A stretch of DNA of 64,000 nt from Mangrovitalea sediminis (lineage in GTDB: Bacteria > Pseudomonadota > Gammaproteobacteria > Pseudomonadales > Oleiphilaceae). Shown here piece after piece: positions 8,818 through 17,322 of this stretch. The stretch's first letter is position 1, and each line of letters starts with the position of its first letter. The translations under genes and the position numbers were made by a program. Below the pieces are notes generated by a model. That model was not told the origin of the DNA. It was given only the letters and a program-made list of their open reading frames with translations, and did not search any database. The stretch is from positions 496,001-560,000 of the forward strand of contig NZ_NTLB01000004.1 of assembly GCF_002514725.1 (NCBI RefSeq), given 5' to 3'.

Positions 8818-10254
8818 TCAGGCGTTGACCTCAGTCGCCGGCAAGGTAACCCGCACCAGCAAGCCCGGCCCTGAAGGGCGGTTCAGCAATGTAATCTCAC
8901 CGCCCATCTGCCGGATCAGGGTCCGCGCGATGGCCATGCCCAACCCGGCGCCACCGGTTTCACGGCTGCGGGAACCTTCCAGGCGCACAAAGGGTTCAAA
9001 GACACGCTCGCGATCCCCCTCGGCGATCCCCGGCCCCCTATCGGCGATTTCGATAACCAGTTGCCGGTTACGAGGCAACAGCATGACGTCAGCCTGTTCA
9101 CCGTATTTGAGCGCATTGTCGATCAGGTTGCGCAGTGCGCGCTTCAAGGCATCGCCACGGACATCCACCAGACAGCGGCCCGGCCCCCGATAACCGACCT
9201 TGGCTCCGGCGTCGGCAAAGTCCGAACAGAGACTGTCGAGCAGGGCGTCGAGATCGAGGCGACGGGATTTCTCATGGCTGCTGCCACGCACGAAATCCAG
9301 CGTCTGTTCGGCCAGCGCGGCCATTTCCGACAGCGAATCCAGAAGCTTCTCCTTATCCTCGCTATCCGGCAGCAACTCTACCCTCAACCGCATACTGGTG
9401 ATGGGCGTGCGCAAGTCATGGGACAGCGACGCCAGCAGCCGGGACCGGTCGTCGATAGCGCGGGACACCCGCTCCTGCATCTCGTTGAAGGCGTGGATGA
9501 CCTCCCGGATATCGAGCGGCCCCCGTTCGCGGACCGGCTCAATCTCGCCGCGACCGAAACGTTCGGCTGCCTGACTCAGGTCCCGCATCGGCCGCAGGAG
9601 GCGACGAATGGCCAACGCCACGGTGAGCAGCAGGATGGCGGCCGTGGTCGACAGACTGATCATGCCTGCCTTGACCCACCAAAGCCCCGGACGGGGCGGC
9701 AGTGCCTGCACGTTAAACCAGCCGCCTCCCGGCAACGCCAATGCCACCCGCAGACTGGGCGCGCACTCAGCGCTGTGAGGGTGCGTATGCCAGTAGTCCT
9801 GAAGGCTGCGCAACGGCGGACGCTCATCATCGTCCCGGTGCCGCGGTCGCGGGTGATCCTCAATATGCTCATCGCCCTCGACGACAGGACAATGCTCTGA
9901 CGGCGGGGTCAACTCGCTACGCACCCGCTCGGCCGGGATTCGCAACTCATGGGTCAACCAGGCAGAAATGTCGCCGGTCAGGTCCCGGGGCAGTACGGCA
10001 TCCCCATCGACGGTCATGATCACGCGAGGGCTGGAGAGAGCCTCCATCACTTGAGGGCGTACAGCCGGCCGGCTCAGCTCAAGGACCGTATAGGCGTTGG
10101 CGATGCGGTGCAGCAAGCCCGACATCCCGGCCTCCCGCAGGGCTCCTCGCCCTTCATTGGCGAGAATCCACAGGGTGACGCCCTGGGCGACCAGCAGCGC
10201 CAGAATCAGCAGGAAAATCAATTGGGGCGCCGCCCGACGCGGTAATAAACGCAT
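8818..10254 (-). CDS. Sensor histidine kinase with His/Asp-rich periplasmic loop
   Basis: 478 residues, EnvZ/CpxA-like architecture. A first membrane helix (about 11-30) is followed by a periplasmic domain of about 170 residues, a second helix near 190-215, HAMP, HisKA with phospho-acceptor His279 (LASLSHDLRTP), and an HATPase domain with RNLIDNALKYG, DRGPGI and GAGLGMA. The periplasmic part has a block rich in His, Asp, Glu and Arg (HIEDHPRPRHRDDDE, then YWHTHPHSAEC) plus two Cys, suggesting metal or cation sensing (inference). It sits 3 nt after the regulator gene in the same operon. The signal is unknown. Confidence 0.9.
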   Translation of the reverse strand: MRLLPRRAAPQLIFLLILALLVAQGVTLWILANEGRGALREAGMSGLLHRIANAYTVLELSRPAVRPQVMEALSSPRVIMTVDGDAVLPRDLTGDISAWLTHELRIPAERVRSELTPPSEHCPVVEGDEHIEDHPRPRHRDDDERPPLRSLQDYWHTHPHSAECAPSLRVALALPGGGWFNVQALPPRPGLWWVKAGMISLSTTAAILLLTVALAIRRLLRPMRDLSQAAERFGRGEIEPVRERGPLDIREVIHAFNEMQERVSRAIDDRSRLLASLSHDLRTPITSMRLRVELLPDSEDKEKLLDSLSEMAALAEQTLDFVRGSSHEKSRRLDLDALLDSLCSDFADAGAKVGYRGPGRCLVDVRGDALKRALRNLIDNALKYGEQADVMLLPRNRQLVIEIADRGPGIAEGDRERVFEPFVRLEGSRSRETGGAGLGMAIARTLIRQMGGEITLLNRPSGPGLLVRVTLPATEVNA

Positions 10255-10257
10255 AGG

Positions 10258-10986
10258 TCAGTTCACTTCCTCGACATCGGCAATCCATTGGTAGCCACCA
10301 CCCCATACGGTCTTGATCAACCGTGGGTTGCGGGTATCGCGCTCTATCTTGCGGCGCAGACGGCTCACCTGGTTGTCGATACTGCGGTCGAAAACCTGGG
10401 CATCACGTCCCTGGGTCAGGTCCAGCAGTTGATCACGCGAGAGAACATGGCCCGCGTGCTCCAGAAAGGCGATCAAGAGATTGTATTCGGCGGTGCTGAG
10501 CGACACCTCGACGCCATCGGGGTCGCATAACTCATGGCGATCCACGTCCAGTCGCCACCCATCGAAACGCAATTGCCGTCCAGCCAGACCGGCTCGTTGC
10601 GGCGGCAGTGCCTGAGCCCGGCGCAGCACGGCCTTGATCCGGGCCAGCAGCTCACGGGGATTGAAAGGCTTGGTGAGATAATCGTCGGCCCCCATCTCCA
10701 GACCGATGATGCGATCGGTATCCTCGCTCATGGCCGTCAACAGGATGACCGGCACAGCGGTGTGCTCGCGCAGATAACGGCAGAGGGTCAGCCCATCCTC
10801 TCCCGGCATCATGATGTCCAGCACCACCAGGTCGATACGCTGCTGACGCAGAACCTTGCGTAACGCCTCGCCGCTCTCCGCCAGGGACACGCGAAAGCCG
10901 TGCTCCCGCAAATAGCGCCCCAACAGATCGCGGATATCCCGATGATCGTCGACAACCAGAATGTGTGGGCTTTGGTCGGTACTCAA
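10258..10986 (-). CDS. OmpR-family response regulator
   Basis: 242 residues. Receiver domain at 8-120 with acidic pocket VVDDH, phospho-acceptor Asp57 (VVLDIMMPGEDG) and the conserved Lys in DDYLTKPFNPREL. A winged-helix DNA-binding domain covers about 140-235 (LSTAEYNLL, VSRLRRKIE, VWGGGYQW). It is the first gene of the two-component operon and divergent from the small His-rich protein gene at 11232. The direct repeat at 11123-11172 is its likely binding site (inference). Confidence 0.93.
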   Translation of the reverse strand: MSTDQSPHILVVDDHRDIRDLLGRYLREHGFRVSLAESGEALRKVLRQQRIDLVVLDIMMPGEDGLTLCRYLREHTAVPVILLTAMSEDTDRIIGLEMGADDYLTKPFNPRELLARIKAVLRRAQALPPQRAGLAGRQLRFDGWRLDVDRHELCDPDGVEVSLSTAEYNLLIAFLEHAGHVLSRDQLLDLTQGRDAQVFDRSIDNQVSRLRRKIERDTRNPRLIKTVWGGGYQWIADVEEVN

Positions 10987-11122
10987 TCGCTCTCTCCTGC
11001 GCGCCCTCAGCGGTACTCATGCCGGCTGGCAGACACGTCGTCTGGTGATGACTTCATTATAGGGGCTCCGCCATCGCCGCCGCTCGGTCACTGTGTAGCG
11101 AACTTTCACAGGGCCGCCCAAC

Positions 11123-11172
11123 GACACATCTTGCGACAAATTTCCCCGGCAGCTGACACATTCTGCAGACAA
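11123..11172. promoter_or_regulatory. Tandem direct repeat, candidate response-regulator site
   Basis: GACACATCTTGCGACAA (11123-11139) recurs 32 nt downstream as GACACATTCTGCAGACAA (11155-11172). Each unit itself contains two GACA steps 12-13 nt apart. Tandem half-sites about one helical turn apart, repeated at three turns, are the usual layout for OmpR-family regulators. The repeat stands 60-110 nt before the His-rich gene. Confidence 0.5.
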
Positions 11173-11231
11173 GTCACCGTTTCAATGGAGGCTATCGCAA
11201 ACAGCCATACACCACAGAAAGGACAGGTCCC

Positions 11232-11624
11232 ATGAAACGTAAATTACTGCTTGCTTTTATCGCTACCACCACGCTGGCCGCGGCACCCTTTGTTGCCCAG
11301 GCGGAAAGCCGTCATCATGATGGCGACAGATGGGAACATCAAAGACCGGCCCCCTACGAGGCCCGCAAGCCTTACACCAAAGACGAAATCCAGATCATGG
11401 CCGACGCCCGCGCCCTGCGTATCATGGGCCCCGGCGCCAAAGCAAGCGTCAAAGCCACTGATCGCGGCACCTTCATGGTGGATGTGACGGATCCCAAGGG
11501 CCACTTGGTCCATGAAACCGAAGTCAACGTCTACGGCTTCCCGCTGCACGGTTTCGATCGCGACCACCGGGGTTACGACCGACACGATGACGACCGTGGC
11601 AAGGAGCGGAAGGATCGCAGCTGA
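11232..11624 (+). CDS. Small secreted His/Asp/Arg-rich protein of unknown function
   Basis: 130 residues with a clear Sec signal peptide (MKRKLLLAFIATTTLAAAP, cleavage after AQA near residue 24). The mature protein is very rich in His, Asp and Arg at both ends (ESRHHDGDRWEHQ; HGFDRDHRGYDRHDDDRG), around a conserved-looking core (KDEIQIMADARALRIMGPGA and FMVDVTDPKGHLVHETEV). I do not recognise the family. RBS GAAAGGACAGG precedes the ATG. It is divergent from a two-component operon whose sensor has a similar His/Asp block, so a periplasmic metal-binding or stress role is plausible but unproven. Confidence 0.8.
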   Translation: MKRKLLLAFIATTTLAAAPFVAQAESRHHDGDRWEHQRPAPYEARKPYTKDEIQIMADARALRIMGPGAKASVKATDRGTFMVDVTDPKGHLVHETEVNVYGFPLHGFDRDHRGYDRHDDDRGKERKDRS

Positions 11625-11638
11625 TTCAACCAATGACC

Positions 11639-11667
11639 GGCAGGTCACCCCGTTCCGGTGACCTGCC
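11639..11667 (+). terminator. Terminator of the His-rich protein gene
   Basis: Perfect 11-bp stem GGCAGGTCACC / GGTGACCTGCC with a 7-nt loop, 14 nt after the stop. The T run after it is weak and interrupted. Confidence 0.65.
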
Positions 11668-11767
11668 TTCCCTCGCTCATTTTCCCCCTGCAACAGCCCC
11701 GTCACTAACCCTTTTTGGCTTGCGCCGTGTCAAGTCCTTCTTTCTTCAAGGGTGGTATATCTCCTTA

Positions 11768-11792
11768 ATAGCGACTACTCCTCTGTCGCTAT
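11768..11792. promoter_or_regulatory. Inverted repeat upstream of the RND operon
   Basis: Perfect 8-bp arms ATAGCGAC (11768-11775) and GTCGCTAT (11785-11792) around 9 nt. It could be an operator for a dimeric repressor. No regulator gene is next to the operon. Confidence 0.45.
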
Positions 11793-11808
11793 GCGATGGA
11801 TTACAATT

Positions 11809-11824
11809 GTTATAAGCTTATAAC
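11809..11824. promoter_or_regulatory. 16-bp perfect palindrome before the RND operon
   Basis: GTTATAAGCTTATAAC is fully self-complementary and lies 25 nt before the GTG start of the adaptor gene. It contains TATAAG, so it could overlap a -10 element. Candidate operator. Confidence 0.45.
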
Positions 11825-11849
11825 CATTTGTGATTTGGAGACGACAGCC

Positions 11850-12893
11850 GTGAAACAACGCTTGCTTGGGCGCCTTGCTGGCAGCCTGCTGCTCACTTTT
11901 GTCATGGGCAGCGCGGCGGCGCTCGCCGAACCGCTGACGATCGGTCATCAGACGGTTACCGACTATCGCGCCTTCGATGGAACCGTCGAGGCCGTCAACC
12001 AGAGTACGATATCCGCTCAGGTCCAGGCCGTCGTCACCGGCGTCTATGCCGATGTCGGCGACCAGATTGGCGCCGGCACCCTGATCGTCAAACTCGACGA
12101 CACGGAAATCCAGGCCAAGCTGCGTCAAGCCCAGGCTTCAGTGGCTGCGGCCAAGGCCAGCATCTTTGACACCCGCAGCCAGCTGCAACGCCTCAAGCAG
12201 CTGTATTCCCGCAAAGCAACCTCCCAGTCCAGTCTGGACAGTGCCCAGGCCGCCTACGATGCAGCCCTGGCACAGCTGGAGGCAGCACGCAGCGAAGTCG
12301 CTGTCGCGCAACGTCAGCTGTCCTATACCCAAATCAAGGCGCCCTATAGCGGACTGGTAGTCTCCCGGCAGGTGGAATTGGGAGAAACCGTCCAGCCAGG
12401 CACCCCCCTGTTGACCGGCTTGGCGCTTTCCCCATTGCGCGTGCTGGTACAGGTTCCCCAGTCACTGAAAGCCATTGCCGTCAAAGGCGGCAAGGTGCAA
12501 ATCGACTACGAGGGTAAGCCCCTTGCTGACGCCAGCATCAGCCGGGTATCGCCCCTCGCTTCGGCAGATACCCACGACTTTGCCGTTCGTGTAGACCTTC
12601 CCTCCGACGTCCAGGGTCCCTTACCGGGAGAAGCGGTCAAGGTGCGCTTCGTGACCGGTGAACGCCAGGCCATCCTGATCCCACGGGACAGCATCGTCCA
12701 CGAAGGAGAACTCAGTGCCGTGTATGTCTTGGGCGACCAGGATCGGCCGCTGCTGCGCCAGGTTAGACTGGGCGCGACCAGCGAAGGAAAAGTGGAAGTC
12801 CTGGCAGGCCTGCGGGACGGCGAGCGCATTGCCGGCAACGCGGTCGATGTGATGTCTGAACTGGCGAAAAAGGCGGTGAACGATGGCCGATAG
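11850..12893 (+). CDS. RND efflux periplasmic adaptor (membrane fusion protein)
   Basis: 347 residues. HlyD/AcrA-type adaptor that links an inner-membrane RND pump to an outer-membrane channel. It has an N-terminal signal peptide (KQRLLGRLAGSLLLTFVMGS... ending near AALAEP), a biotinyl-lipoyl half (VDQINQ-type segment DVGDQIGAGTLIVKLDD), a coiled-coil hairpin with Ala/Gln-rich helices at about 80-150, the second lipoyl half (IKAPYSGLVVSRQVELGETV), and a beta-barrel. GTG 11850 was chosen because GGAG lies 9 nt upstream; an ATG 54 nt earlier would cut through the palindrome and precede a poor signal peptide. It overlaps the pump gene by 11 nt. Confidence 0.9.
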   Translation: MKQRLLGRLAGSLLLTFVMGSAAALAEPLTIGHQTVTDYRAFDGTVEAVNQSTISAQVQAVVTGVYADVGDQIGAGTLIVKLDDTEIQAKLRQAQASVAAAKASIFDTRSQLQRLKQLYSRKATSQSSLDSAQAAYDAALAQLEAARSEVAVAQRQLSYTQIKAPYSGLVVSRQVELGETVQPGTPLLTGLALSPLRVLVQVPQSLKAIAVKGGKVQIDYEGKPLADASISRVSPLASADTHDFAVRVDLPSDVQGPLPGEAVKVRFVTGERQAILIPRDSIVHEGELSAVYVLGDQDRPLLRQVRLGATSEGKVEVLAGLRDGERIAGNAVDVMSELAKKAVNDGR

Positions 12894-15800
12894 CCGAATG
12901 GGTATTGCCGGCAGCCTGGCCCGGCGTTTCCAGAATGCGGAGCTGACGCCCCTGCTCGCCCTGGTGGGGGTGCTGCTCGGCATCTTCGCCATCGTCATGA
13001 CGCCGAAAGAGGAAGAACCTCAGATCGACGTCACCTTTGCCAACGTTTTCATCCCCTTTCCGGGGGCAAGTCCCAAGGAAGTGGAGTCGCTGGTCGCAAC
13101 GCCAGCGGAGCAGGTGCTGAGCGAACTCCGCGGCATCAAGCACGTCTGGTCGACGTCCACCGCCGGCATGGCGACCCTGACCGTACAGTTCAAGGTTGGC
13201 GAATCGCGTAACGATGCGATCGTGCGGCTGTACAACAAACTCTATTCCAATGCCGACTGGCTGCCGAAGAACCTCGGGGTGGGTCAGCCCCTGGTCAAAC
13301 CCAAGGGCATTGACGACGTTCCCGTCATGTCGCTCACCCTTTGGTCAGACCGCAATGCCACGCCGGAAGCCCTGACTCGCGTGGCGCACACGCTGGAAAC
13401 AGCGCTCAAACGCCTGCCGGGCACGCGCGAAATCCGTACCGTGGGCGCCCCCGACGATGTGGTTCACGTGGTGTTCGATCCGGCAAAACTGGCGGTTTAC
13501 CACCTCAGCCTGGACGATCTGCGCAATGCGCTGCAGGCTGCCAATACGGTCGGGCAGACCGTCGGCATGACCCGCAACGACACCTATATCCCGATTCAGG
13601 CCGGCACTTTCCTGAGTAGTGTGGACGATGTGCGTTCGCTGGTGGTGGGTCTGAACAAGGGGCAGCCCATCTATCTGGGCGATATCGCCAAGGTCACCCG
13701 TGAAAGCGATACGGCCACCAAGTCCGTGTTTATCGGTTTCGGCCAAAAGCACGATGGGAAGGCTGGCACACACCTGTACCCCGCGATCACCCTGTCCATT
13801 GCCAAAAAGCCCGGCGCCAATGCCATCGATATGACCCGCGCCGTAAACCACGAGATCACCCAACTGCACCAGTTGCTGATCCCGCAGGGTGTCCATGTCA
13901 CGGTAACCCGGGATTACGGGGTGACGGCGGCCGATAAAGCCTCCAAGCTGATTCTCAAGCTGGCGTTCGCAACCGCATCCGTGGTGCTGCTGGTTCTCTT
14001 CACACTGGGCTGGCGCGAGGCCATCGTCGTCGGATCGGCCGTCATCATCACGCTGCTGATGACGCTGTTCGCCTCCTGGGCCTGGGGGTTCACGCTTAAC
14101 CGGGTGTCGTTATTCGCCCTGATATTTTCCATCGGCATCCTGGTCGACGATGCGATCGTGGTGGTGGAAAACATTCACCGCCACCTCAAAAAGGGCCACC
14201 ACAGCCTGATCTCCGCCATTCCCGCCGCGGTCGACGAGGTCGGCGGGCCGACCATACTGGCCACCTTTACCGTTATCGCCGCATTGATGCCGATGGCGTT
14301 CGTCAGCGGCCTGATGGGCCCCTATATGAGCCCCATCCCGATCAATGCCAGTACCGGAATGCTGATTTCGCTGGCCATCGCCTTCATCGTCACGCCCTGG
14401 TTTTCGCTCAAACTGCTACACCACCCCAAGGGCACGGAACAACAGACAGAACATGAAGACATTGCACCGACGAAACTGGATAACTTCTTCACCCGCATCC
14501 TGACCCCCTTCCTGCGCGGTAAAGCCGGACGTGCGATGCGGTGGGGGCTTGTCGTCGGTATCCTGGTGCTGATCGGGCTGGCAATGTTGTTGCCGGCGAC
14601 CGGCGGGGTCATCCTCAAGATGCTGCCGTTCGATAACAAGTCAGAGTTCCAGGTGGTGGTCGACATGCCGGAAGGCACGCCGGTCGAGAGGACCCAGGCC
14701 GTGCTCGGCGAGCTGGCGCAATACCTGCAAACAGTACCGGAAGTCACCAATGTCGAACTTTATGCCGGTACCGCCGCGCCCATAAACTTCAATGGCCTGG
14801 TGAGGCAGTATTACCTGCGCAGCCAGCCCAACGAAGGCGACCTGCAGGTCAATCTGGTGGACAAGCACCAAAGGGACCGCCAAAGCCATGCGATCGCACT
14901 GGCCGTCCGGGGACCGCTGGATAAAATCGCCAAACGCTGGGACGCCAACATCAAGATCGTCGAAGTCCCGCCCGGGCCGCCGGTACAGGCACCCATCGTG
15001 GCGGAAATCTATGGTCCCAGCCGGGACAGCCGTATTGCAACGGCGCACGAGGTTCGCAAACTCTTCGAAGAAACCCCGGGCGTCGTCGACATAGACGACA
15101 CGCTGGAAGCGAAGGCCCTGAAATATCAGGTTACCGTCGACCGTGCCAAGGCGGCCCGCCTGGGGGTTGCCCAGCAGGATATCGTCAATGCCATTACCGC
15201 CGCCTTCGGTGGTGAAGATGTGTCGTACCTGCACGACACCCACCGCCAGTATCCGGTACCGATTCGCCTGGAAATGAGCGACGCCGAGAAGGCGCGCCTG
15301 AAGGGCGATCTGGCCAATCTCCGGGTGCGCAGCCAGAGCGGCAAACTGATTGCCCTGTCGGAAGTGACGAAGGTCGTTCCCGCGTCCTGGGACGATGCGC
15401 TCTACCACAAGGACGGCCTACCCGTGATCTTCGTCACCGGCGATGACGCCGGCAAGGTCGACAGTCCGCTCTACGGCATGTTCGAGATGGTCAGCAAGGC
15501 AACACACCTGCCGTTGACACAGTATTTCATCAAGCAGCCACCTTTGGGCCTGTCACCTGCAGTGAAGTGGGACGGCGAATGGCAGATCACCTACGAAACC
15601 TTCCGCGACATGGGCCTGGCCTATGGGGTGGGGATGATCCTGATCTACCTGTTGGTGGTCGGCCAGTTCCGGTCCTACCTGATGCCGCTGGTTATCATGG
15701 CGCCGATTCCCCTGACCATCATCGGCGTCATGCCGGGACATGCCTTGCTCGGGGCCCAGTTCACGGCAACGTCGATGATCGGGATGATCGCCCTCGCCGG

Positions 15801-16092
15801 GATTATCGTGCGAAACTCGATACTGCTGGTGGATTTCATCCAGCAGCAGCTCGCCGAGGGCGTGGCGATTGAACGGGCGGTGGTCCACGCTGCCGCCATC
15901 CGGGCCCGGCCCATCATCCTGACGGCGCTGGCGGCCATGATCGGCGCCTTCTTCATCCTGGATGACCCGATCTTCAACGGCCTGGCCATCTCGCTGATCT
16001 TCGGCATACTGGTCTCGACACTGTTGACCCTGATCGTGATACCGGTGCTGTTCTACGCCCTGCGTCGCCGTCGCTACGAGACCGCAGAATAA
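12883..16092 (+). CDS. RND efflux pump, HAE (drug) type
   Basis: 1069 residues, full length for AcrB/MexB-like proton-driven transporters. The first membrane helix (ALVGVLLGIFAIVM, near residue 30) is followed by the PN/PC porter domains, the TM block with GILVDDAIVVVENIH carrying the paired Asp of proton transfer near residue 415, the second porter block, and the C-terminal TM block (IGMIALAGIIVRNSILLVDF). The VDDAIVVVEN form points to the drug-exporting HAE class rather than the metal-exporting CzcA/CusA class. The natural substrate is unknown and no TolC-like channel gene is adjacent, so the channel must be encoded elsewhere. It is followed by a strong terminator. Confidence 0.93.
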   Translation: MADSRMGIAGSLARRFQNAELTPLLALVGVLLGIFAIVMTPKEEEPQIDVTFANVFIPFPGASPKEVESLVATPAEQVLSELRGIKHVWSTSTAGMATLTVQFKVGESRNDAIVRLYNKLYSNADWLPKNLGVGQPLVKPKGIDDVPVMSLTLWSDRNATPEALTRVAHTLETALKRLPGTREIRTVGAPDDVVHVVFDPAKLAVYHLSLDDLRNALQAANTVGQTVGMTRNDTYIPIQAGTFLSSVDDVRSLVVGLNKGQPIYLGDIAKVTRESDTATKSVFIGFGQKHDGKAGTHLYPAITLSIAKKPGANAIDMTRAVNHEITQLHQLLIPQGVHVTVTRDYGVTAADKASKLILKLAFATASVVLLVLFTLGWREAIVVGSAVIITLLMTLFASWAWGFTLNRVSLFALIFSIGILVDDAIVVVENIHRHLKKGHHSLISAIPAAVDEVGGPTILATFTVIAALMPMAFVSGLMGPYMSPIPINASTGMLISLAIAFIVTPWFSLKLLHHPKGTEQQTEHEDIAPTKLDNFFTRILTPFLRGKAGRAMRWGLVVGILVLIGLAMLLPATGGVILKMLPFDNKSEFQVVVDMPEGTPVERTQAVLGELAQYLQTVPEVTNVELYAGTAAPINFNGLVRQYYLRSQPNEGDLQVNLVDKHQRDRQSHAIALAVRGPLDKIAKRWDANIKIVEVPPGPPVQAPIVAEIYGPSRDSRIATAHEVRKLFEETPGVVDIDDTLEAKALKYQVTVDRAKAARLGVAQQDIVNAITAAFGGEDVSYLHDTHRQYPVPIRLEMSDAEKARLKGDLANLRVRSQSGKLIALSEVTKVVPASWDDALYHKDGLPVIFVTGDDAGKVDSPLYGMFEMVSKATHLPLTQYFIKQPPLGLSPAVKWDGEWQITYETFRDMGLAYGVGMILIYLLVVGQFRSYLMPLVIMAPIPLTIIGVMPGHALLGAQFTATSMIGMIALAGIIVRNSILLVDFIQQQLAEGVAIERAVVHAAAIRARPIILTALAAMIGAFFILDDPIFNGLAISLIFGILVSTLLTLIVIPVLFYALRRRRYETAE

Positions 16093-16108
16093 GCGGAATC
16101 ACGAGAAC

Positions 16109-16137
16109 AAAAAGCCCGGCATTAAGCCGGGCTTTTT
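16109..16137 (+). terminator. Terminator of the RND operon
   Basis: AAAAAGCCCGGC / GCCGGGCTTTTT stem with the 5-nt loop ATTAA, then a T run. The stem and half the loop are almost identical to the hairpin at 17720-17742 on the other side of the low-GC insert. Confidence 0.9.
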
Positions 16138-16448
16138 AGGAGCAACTTGTTGTTTTTTTTTAAAAAGCCTGAAAAATCCCAAAAATAAAGCTCTTACCTA
16201 ACGGCCCAGATCCCTATCCTCAGTCTGCAAATCGGCCAGAGCAGACGTTAGTGTAACCGCCGATCAACGTCTCCTGTCGGTCACTGGCCCGTCAAGATAA
16301 CTGGGCTGGAGTCACTCCAAATATGGCAGATAGGTGTATCGAAAACCGGTTGCGATTCAGACGGACGCTATCCACTATTCATACGAAGGAACAGCCATTT
16401 CGCCGCTTTTCAGCACGCGGAAGCTGGGTAAGGTCGATCAATCCCATA
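16138..16448. other. Gene-free flank of the low-GC insert (311 nt)
   Basis: No credible gene. It contains a small inverted repeat GTCTGC / GCAGAC (16223-16228 and 16241-16246), and, on the minus strand, GTTAGGT (16196-16202) with a partial complement CACTAACG (16246-16253) 58 nt apart. This resembles the outer cores of an integron attC site but lacks a clear inner stem. Lower GC than the flanking operons. Confidence 0.5.
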
Positions 16449-16952
16449 TTACTTGGTAAGAGTTTGTAGAAGTTCGTCCAGCCGCTCCAACGTAGACGTC
16501 ATGCCTGCCTGCATGCCCATTTCAATCACTTTTTCCAGTTCTTCAGTGCTGCCAAATGACACGACTGTCCGCACAATCGAATGCTCTGATGCATCCGTAA
16601 ATGTGACGTCCCACTTGGATCTCGGTAGCTCCGAATTTATAACGCCGGACTCATCGCTAAAGCCATCCAAAGCCGTGTAGTTATCGATGGGAGTGATGGT
16701 TTGGTAGTCGGTACGCCCCCAATACTCCTCTCCGTCAGGAGTGACCATGACATAGTGCCAATAACCCCCTTCGCGAAAATCCATATGCTTGGTTCTTGTT
16801 TTCAGGGGTTTCGGCGCAAACCACTGGTCAAGTAATTCGCTTTTGGTGTAGCAGTCCCATACCAGCTTCCGTTTGGCGGCAAACTCCCTTTTGATAGTCA
16901 TGGTGTTATTTTTCTTGTCGACAATGAAGTCAAACAGAAGGTTATTCGTCAT
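16449..16952 (-). CDS. AHSA1/SRPBCC-domain protein
   Basis: 167 residues. Bet-v1-like START-domain protein of the activator-of-Hsp90-ATPase (AHSA1) family. Such proteins bind small hydrophobic ligands, and their cellular role is usually unknown. The family features FAAKRKLVWDCYTKSELLDQWFAP (in shortened form, near residue 25-45) and MDFREGGYWHYVM are present, as is the C-terminal helix with ERLDELL. ATG 16952 is preceded by GGAG at good distance. It overlaps the ArsR gene by 11 nt. Codon use and GC are lower than in the neighbours, suggesting horizontal acquisition. AHSA1 genes are often coupled to ArsR-type regulators. Confidence 0.88.
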   Translation of the reverse strand: MTNNLLFDFIVDKKNNTMTIKREFAAKRKLVWDCYTKSELLDQWFAPKPLKTRTKHMDFREGGYWHYVMVTPDGEEYWGRTDYQTITPIDNYTALDGFSDESGVINSELPRSKWDVTFTDASEHSIVRTVVSFGSTEELEKVIEMGMQAGMTSTLERLDELLQTLTK

Positions 16953-17286
16953 TGTTTTCTCCATCCATAGTAGCCAAGAGGTTATCGAGATTGTCGTACC
17001 GTTTTTCCCATAGCAGCCGCTGCTCGCCAAACCACCTCTCCACAGCGGCCAATCTATCTGGCCTTAGCGTACAGGTACGTACGCGACCAACTTTCATGGA
17101 AACAATTAGCCCTGCGGCTTCAAGCACTCGGATATGCTTCATGAATGACGGCAAAGCCATGTCGAAGGGCCTGGCCAGTTCACTTACGGTTACCGATCCC
17201 CGGCAAAGTCGCTGAATCACAGCCCTGCGGGTTGAGTCGGCAAGTACGTGGAAGACTGAATCTAAAGCAGCACTATTGTTATCCAT
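16942..17286 (-). CDS. ArsR/SmtB-fold transcriptional repressor
   Basis: 114 residues, winged helix with FHVLADSTRRAVIQRL, VTVSELARPFDMALPSFMKHI (recognition helix near residue 35-55) and the wing VGRVRTCTLRP. The metal-binding Cys motif of arsenic/metal sensors (CxCxxC type) is absent, so it belongs to the SdpR-like group that regulates a coupled AHSA1 gene. It probably represses its own two-gene operon. No Shine-Dalgarno is visible; a promoter at 17294-17322 would start RNA at or next to the ATG, i.e. a leaderless message. Confidence 0.9.
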   Translation of the reverse strand: MDNNSAALDSVFHVLADSTRRAVIQRLCRGSVTVSELARPFDMALPSFMKHIRVLEAAGLIVSMKVGRVRTCTLRPDRLAAVERWFGEQRLLWEKRYDNLDNLLATMDGENNDE

Positions 17287-17293
17287 ACGGCTA

Positions 17294-17322
17294 ACTTTAA
17301 CAGCTCCAAATAGTTATCTCAA
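17294..17322 (-). promoter_or_regulatory. Promoter of the ArsR-AHSA1 operon, probably leaderless
   Basis: On the minus strand TTGAGA (17317-17322) and TAAAGT (17294-17299) are exactly 17 nt apart. A start 7 nt past the -10 falls at about 17287, one base from the ATG at 17286. Confidence 0.55.

Noticed and set aside
12883-16092. RND pump considered as a metal exporter of the neighbouring two-component system
   Set aside because: The proton-relay segment has the VDDAIVVVEN form of drug pumps, not that of CzcA/CusA, and it has its own upstream repeats. The link to the His-rich sensor is only proximity.
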